Part shown: positions 6,144-9,163 of the stretch, one piece after another
Numbering within the stretch: position 1 is the stretch's first letter
Layout: every line of letters starts with the position of its first letter
DNA from: Planctomycetaceae bacterium
GTDB taxonomy: Bacteria; Planctomycetota; Planctomycetia; Pirellulales; Thermoguttaceae
Assembly (NCBI GenBank): GCA_031259095.1
Contig: JAIRLW010000317.1
Coordinates: 1-9,163 of the forward strand
Length of the DNA stretch: 9,163 nucleotides
Direction: 5' to 3'
Translations under genes and position numbers: made by a program
Notes under the pieces: generated by a model
Databases searched by the model: none
What the model saw: the letters and a program-made list of their open reading frames with translations, nothing else
Told to the model about the DNA's origin: nothing

Positions 6144-6162
6144 CTGAATAATAACCATTATC
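6144..6162. promoter_or_regulatory. Fur-box-like site upstream of feoAB
   Basis: The 19-mer ending in CCATTATC matches the classical Fur box (GATAATGATAATCATTATC) at 14 of 19 positions. Its core dyad is ATAAT-AACC-ATTAT. Iron repression of feoAB would be expected biologically. The site is about 130 bases upstream of the proposed -35, which is far for direct repression, and the DNA is AT-rich, so a chance match is a real possibility. Confidence 0.3.
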
Positions 6163-6291
6163 AATCTGTCCGATAATTTATGTTTCAAGTTTGGACTTTT
6201 CGACGCCGACGGAAATGACGTTGAGTTTTAGACCTAAATCATTATCTCCCCGAAAAATTCCGAAATAATCAGTAATTTTTAAGCGTATTCC

Positions 6292-6319
6292 TTGACTGTT
6301 TTTTATTTTACTGTATTGT
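6292..6319 (+). promoter_or_regulatory. Candidate feoAB promoter
   Basis: TTGACT (6292-6297) and TATTGT (6314-6319) are separated by 16 bases, matching consensus at 5 and 4 of 6 positions. Transcription would begin near 6326. This is the best promoter-like pair in the spacer. Confidence 0.45.
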
Positions 6320-6327
6320 TTATTTTA

Positions 6328-6391
6328 AGTAAAAAGTTCGATAAGACAAATAACTTTTTGCTCAACTAAAGAAAGTTTTTTTTCAAAAACT
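6328..6391 (+). promoter_or_regulatory. feoAB leader with competing hairpins (attenuator-like, speculative)
   Basis: Segment 6328-6338 can pair with 6352-6362 over 11 positions (one G-U). Segment 6352-6359 can instead pair with 6370-6377 (8 positions, one G-U), directly followed by a T-run at 6376-6383. A third hairpin, AGTTTTT/AAAAACT (6374-6380 and 6385-6391), ends right at the ATG at 6392. The alternatives exclude each other, which is the layout of an attenuator. The stems are mostly A-U and weak, so chance pairing of A- and T-runs is a serious alternative. Confidence 0.25.
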
Positions 6392-6502
6392 ATGACTACT
6401 AAGATGAATACGCCAAGATTGGAAATTGCATTTCGTTCGGAAAAAGTCGATTATTTGAGTCATTTTTCATCCAGGGGGAAAGCGGAACGGTGGTCGATTT
6501 GA
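6392..6502 (+). pseudogene. Out-of-frame 5' part of feoA (36 codons, frameshifted)
   Basis: An ATG at 6392 opens 36 codons ending at a TGA at 6500-6502, overlapping the in-frame feoA part by 13 bases. The reading runs ...VDYLSHF and then loses resemblance. If one T is removed from the five-T run (6463-6467) and one G from the five-G run (6474-6478), the frame reads LSHFHPGESGTVVDL and continues straight into feoA. That is the conserved FeoA N-terminal strand (L..L.PGESG.V). The piece is therefore probably the original FeoA N-terminus, displaced by two single-base insertions or by sequencing errors. The restored protein would have 93 residues, or 89 from the second ATG. A genuine small upstream ORF coupled to feoA is the alternative. 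Confidence 0.5.
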
Positions 6503-6675
6503 TTGTCGATCCGGAACTTCAAGGTCGTTTGATGGGAATGGGACTGTTTGTCGGAACACGTTTTCGCATTTTACAGCGAGGAAAAACTTCCACCCAACCC
6601 GCGCTTCTGGCTATCGGTGATACCCGAATCACTTTAGGACTGTCCATTGTTTCAAACATGCTAGTTGAACGATAA
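6490..6675 (+). CDS. feoA: Ferrous iron transport protein FeoA (5' end displaced)
   Basis: Small cytosolic SH3-like protein that accompanies FeoB in Fe(II) uptake and is thought to interact with it. From the GTG at 6490 there are 61 residues, against the usual 75-90. The body is typical: RLMGMGLFVGTRFRILQRG (13-31), then LLAIGDTRITLGLSIVSNMLVER to the end, matching the RL..MGL.PGT..R.L pattern and the closing strand. In the same frame, codons directly upstream of the GTG (6475-6489) read GESGT, which belongs to the FeoA N-terminal strand, so GTG is unlikely to be the ancestral start; frame 1 has a stop at 6400 and no ATG. AGGGGG (6473-6478), 11 bases before the GTG, could serve as a ribosome site, so a shortened protein may be made. 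The feoB gene begins 79 bases downstream. Confidence 0.7.
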   Translation: MVDLIVDPELQGRLMGMGLFVGTRFRILQRGKTSTQPALLAIGDTRITLGLSIVSNMLVER

Positions 6676-6754
6676 AACCACAAACCACAACTATCAATAT
6701 TTCGGTTTAATATTTTAGCGATCAATTTAATTCACCAATTAACTTTAATTTACC

Positions 6755-9019
6755 ATGTACGAACACGATGAAATTCTTGCGGTTTTGGTTGGTCAACCCA
6801 ATTCCGGTAAATCGACCGTTTTCAACTACTTAACCGGTTTACACCAAACGGTTGCAAATTATCCCGGCATCACTGTTACCAAGAAGTCAGGGCATTACCA
6901 CGACGGTAAACGTCGTATCGAAGTGGTCGATCTTCCCGGCACTTACAGTTTGACCTCGTATTCGCAGGAAGAACGGGTTACACGCGATTTTTTACTGTTG
7001 GAACGTCCGGAAGTTGTTGTTATTGTTGTTGACGCTTCTAACTTGCGTCGTCATTTGTATTTTGTGTTCCAGTTGCTCGAACTTCAGATTCCGCTGGTGA
7101 TTTGTCTGAATATGATGGATCTTGCATGGCGGCGCGGTTTATCGATAGACATTCCGACATTGGAAAAATCGCTTGGCGTTCCGATCATTCCGACGAATGC
7201 GCGTAACGGTGAAGGACTTGAAGAGTTACGCCGGAAAATCAACGCGATTTCCGCAAAGCATGAACATGAATTTCCCGCCGCTTGGAAAATCAATTACGGA
7301 ACCTTAGAACCGCTTATTGACGAATTTGACGCTGCTTTTTCGCAAAAGGAATCCCTTGCTCAGGATTTTCCGCCCCGTTGGCTTGCGGTGAAATTACTCG
7401 AAAACGACCGCGAAGCCCGACGCATTATTCAACATCACACCCACGACAAAGATTGGGAACCGATTCTTGAATCATGTGTACAAAAAGTCGAAGAACATGA
7501 GAAAAACGGAGGAGATTCACCGCGTAAAATTATTGCGTCCAGCCGGAACGCCTTAGCGGAAACCATCGAAAAAGAAACGGTTCAGCGTGCATCGGTTCCG
7601 CGCCGTAATTCCGACACGTTGGATTGGTTTTTTTGTCATCCGTTGTTTGGATTGGCGGGTGTTGCCGCAGTCATGTTTATTACGTTCCAGTTGGCGTTTA
7701 ATCTTGCGGATGGTTGGACGTGGTTTCCTTGGATTAGTGAAGAAGGTTCTTTTGAATGGAACACTCCGTTGGGCGCAGTGGATTCGATTTTTTCCGTTTG
7801 GCTTCCGGCGTTGTTCGATTTCTGTTTTCATCTTCCCGACGGCGATCTCCATTCGTTGATTTACGACGGAATTATCGCGGGAGTCGGCGGCGTTCTCACT
7901 TTTGTTCCGACCATTTTTTTCATTTTCATTTTTATTTCGATTTTGGAACAAAGCGGTTATATTGCCAGAGTGGTGGTGGTCTTGGATCGGCTGATGCGTT
8001 TTTTTGGTCTTCACGGTCAAAGTATATTACCGATGATTCTTGGCGGCGGGATTGTTGGCGGTTGTGCGTTGCCGGCGGTGATGGCGACCCGTTCCATGAG
8101 GGAACAACGTGAACGGCTTTTAACGATTATGGTTGTTCCGCTGATGAATTGCGGAGCGAAAGTTCCGGTGTACGCTTTGCTGATTTCGGCGTTTTTCCTT
8201 GAATATCAGGGCTTGATGTTGGCAACAATTATCCTGATTTCTTGGGCGATTGCGTTGATAGCCGCTTCCGTTCTTGGCAAATTATTTATTGGTGGCGAGC
8301 CGTCTCCGTTGGTGATGGAACTTCCGACCTATCAGGTTCCTAGTGTGCGTGATATTGTTTTTACGGCGGGACTTCAAACGTGGTGGTTTGTCAAAAAAGC
8401 GGGAACAATTATTCTTGCGGTGAACGTATTGCTTTGGGTACTGATGTATTATCCGCGTCCCGCCGATCCCGACGCCAACACCACTACTCAACTTGCCGGT
8501 TCCTACGCCGCCCAAATGGGACGTGTTTTTGAACCGGTTTCACAATATGCCGGTTTCGATTGGCGTGATAATGTCGCACTGATTGGCGGTTTTGCGGCAA
8601 AAGAAGTTATTGTCAGCACGATGGCGACAATGTACGGAATTGAAGCCGAAGAGGAAAATGAAAAAAACACCGAACAATTAGCATCAGTTCCCATTGTCCC
8701 TACCGTCCCTACTGTCCCATCAATAGAAAATGAGACGAAAGAGATTGAAGCAATCGACACGGAAGACCTTGACCTTCAAGGAAAACGTCTTGCGATTCGT
8801 TTGCGAGCGGAAGGTAATTGGACAATGTTAAAGGCGTTTGTTTTTTTGCTGTTTGTCATGATTTACAATCCATGTTTTGCGACTTGTGCGGTGATATGGC
8901 GAGAAACGGGGCATATCAAATATATGCTGATGACGATGGCGTACACCAATGGTTTAGCGTTGATTCTTTCGGTGATGGTTTACCAGTTGGCGTTGTTTGT
9001 TGGTTATTTGTCTCATTAG
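6755..9019 (+). CDS. feoB: Ferrous iron transport protein B, FeoB
   Basis: Inner-membrane Fe(II) transporter with a cytosolic GTPase domain. The 754-residue product is full length. The N-terminal G domain shows G1 GQPNSGKST (13-21), G2 around NYPGIT (Thr40), G3 DLPG (59-62), G4 NMMD (119-122) and G5 near TNARNG (147-152). The helical GDI-like region follows to about 285. Membrane helices start near residue 297. The two inverted Gate motifs are GGGIVGGCALPAVMATR (430-446) and PLMNCGAKVPVYALLI (462-477), each with a Cys at the conserved place. The GGFAAKEVIVSTM signature is at 611-623 and the last helices lie at about 690-750. A hydrophilic acidic loop (629-685) between the late helices contains the run VPIVPTVPTVPS, encoded by the 9-bp repeat. 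The ATG at 6755 has no Shine-Dalgarno site and follows feoA by 79 AT-rich bases, probably in one transcript. No feoC is seen. Confidence 0.96.
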   Translation: MYEHDEILAVLVGQPNSGKSTVFNYLTGLHQTVANYPGITVTKKSGHYHDGKRRIEVVDLPGTYSLTSYSQEERVTRDFLLLERPEVVVIVVDASNLRRHLYFVFQLLELQIPLVICLNMMDLAWRRGLSIDIPTLEKSLGVPIIPTNARNGEGLEELRRKINAISAKHEHEFPAAWKINYGTLEPLIDEFDAAFSQKESLAQDFPPRWLAVKLLENDREARRIIQHHTHDKDWEPILESCVQKVEEHEKNGGDSPRKIIASSRNALAETIEKETVQRASVPRRNSDTLDWFFCHPLFGLAGVAAVMFITFQLAFNLADGWTWFPWISEEGSFEWNTPLGAVDSIFSVWLPALFDFCFHLPDGDLHSLIYDGIIAGVGGVLTFVPTIFFIFIFISILEQSGYIARVVVVLDRLMRFFGLHGQSILPMILGGGIVGGCALPAVMATRSMREQRERLLTIMVVPLMNCGAKVPVYALLISAFFLEYQGLMLATIILISWAIALIAASVLGKLFIGGEPSPLVMELPTYQVPSVRDIVFTAGLQTWWFVKKAGTIILAVNVLLWVLMYYPRPADPDANTTTQLAGSYAAQMGRVFEPVSQYAGFDWRDNVALIGGFAAKEVIVSTMATMYGIEAEEENEKNTEQLASVPIVPTVPTVPSIENETKEIEAIDTEDLDLQGKRLAIRLRAEGNWTMLKAFVFLLFVMIYNPCFATCAVIWRETGHIKYMLMTMAYTNGLALILSVMVYQLALFVGYLSH
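8687..8722. repeat. In-frame 9-bp tandem repeat inside feoB
   Basis: Four 9-base units, GTTCCCATT, GTCCCTACC, GTCCCTACT and GTCCCATCA, encode the VPI-VPT-VPT-VPS run at FeoB residues 645-656. On the minus strand they read NNTRGGGAC, the same unit as at 26-61. The 9-base length keeps the frame, and the site is a hydrophilic loop where insertion is tolerated. Confidence 0.75.
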
Positions 9020-9063
9020 TCCCTATTATAATGTCCCCCAATTTTCGGACAGGTAGTAAAGAC

Positions 9064-9119
9064 AAAAAAAGAAAAAAACTTTTCAGGGAGAGGTGGTTTT
9101 TACCACTTCTTCAGAAAAG
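9064..9119 (-). terminator. Intrinsic terminator reading leftward, convergent to feoB
   Basis: Arms 9087-9097 and 9102-9112 pair over 11 positions (two G-U) around TTTT. The stem extends through a small internal loop with CTTTTC (9079-9084) and GAAAAG (9114-9119). On the minus strand the stem is followed at once by a T-rich run (9078-9064, seven T, C, seven T). On the plus strand no T-run follows. It therefore best fits the end of a minus-strand gene entering from the right, although the hairpin may also protect the feoB mRNA end. Confidence 0.65.
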
Positions 9120-9163
9120 AAATGGGATAATAAATTTGTTTAACAAAGTATTAATTGCTGTCC
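9120..9163. other. Right edge, possible end of a minus-strand gene
   Basis: The last 44 bases contain TTTGTT-T-AACAAA (9135-9147), an odd-centred palindrome. One minus-strand frame stays open from 9163 to a TAA at 9142-9140, which could be the last codons of a gene whose terminator lies at 9064-9119. Seven codons are too few to identify anything. Confidence 0.2.

Larger units (their letters stand above)
5972..6291. other. Spacer between clpX and the feoA promoter region
   Basis: This non-coding stretch contains the CCGCAGATTACGCTGATT-type sequence (6017-6035), the large imperfect hairpin of CACGAA units (6047-6120), the Fur-box-like site (6144-6162) and scattered GATAAT/ATTATC half-sites (6172-6177, 6241-6246). 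No terminator with a T-run was found after clpX. No gene is supported. Confidence 0.6.

Noticed and set aside
7553..8020. 155-codon frame antisense to feoB
   Set aside because: It is the complement of strongly conserved FeoB coding sequence; its content (many Arg, Lys, Asn, Gln) is a shadow of membrane-helix codons.

Overview
The window (9163 bases, visibly AT-rich outside genes) looks like a stretch of bacterial chromosome, most likely from a low-to-moderate-GC planctomycete or a relative. This is an inference from four things: a bacterial topoisomerase VI A subunit, secreted TPR and Cys-rich proteins of no named family, mostly absent or weak Shine-Dalgarno sites, and a split feoA-feoB arrangement. 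No phage, integrase, transposase, CRISPR array, tRNA or rRNA was seen.

Layout, left to right. Positions 1-288 are non-coding and hold a 9-bp tandem repeat, a candidate promoter and an inverted repeat. A full-length topoisomerase VI subunit A gene (289-1410, +) follows, with no subunit B gene in the window. It converges on a secreted Cys-rich protein (1537-2283, -) across a spacer holding six phased 10-bp units, part of which forms a terminator for the minus-strand gene. Next is an exported TPR protein (2484-3827, -). It diverges from a small one-helix membrane protein (3915-4367, +), and the two -10 elements overlap. After a 317-bp spacer with an operator-like palindrome over a candidate promoter comes clpX (4685-5971, +), complete and with its ClpP-docking loop, but without clpP. 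A 420-500 bp spacer then holds two dispersed-repeat-like sequences and a Fur-box-like site. It is followed by feoA (6490-6675, apparently broken at its 5' end by two homopolymer insertions) and feoB (6755-9019), which form a ferrous-iron uptake unit. The right edge carries a strong terminator that reads leftward, so a minus-strand gene probably ends just outside the window.

The genes do not form one pathway. feoA and feoB act together in Fe(II) import. The Cys-rich and TPR genes share a strand and export signals but are 200 bp apart. Topoisomerase VI A and ClpX are separate DNA-topology and proteolysis functions.

I do not see a clearly new multi-gene system. The observations most worth checking are the feoA 5' double frameshift, the topoisomerase VI A gene without its partner nearby, the 9-bp GGGAC repeat found both between genes and inside the feoB coding frame, the 10-bp phased TCGA array used as a terminator, and the palindrome over the candidate clpX promoter.
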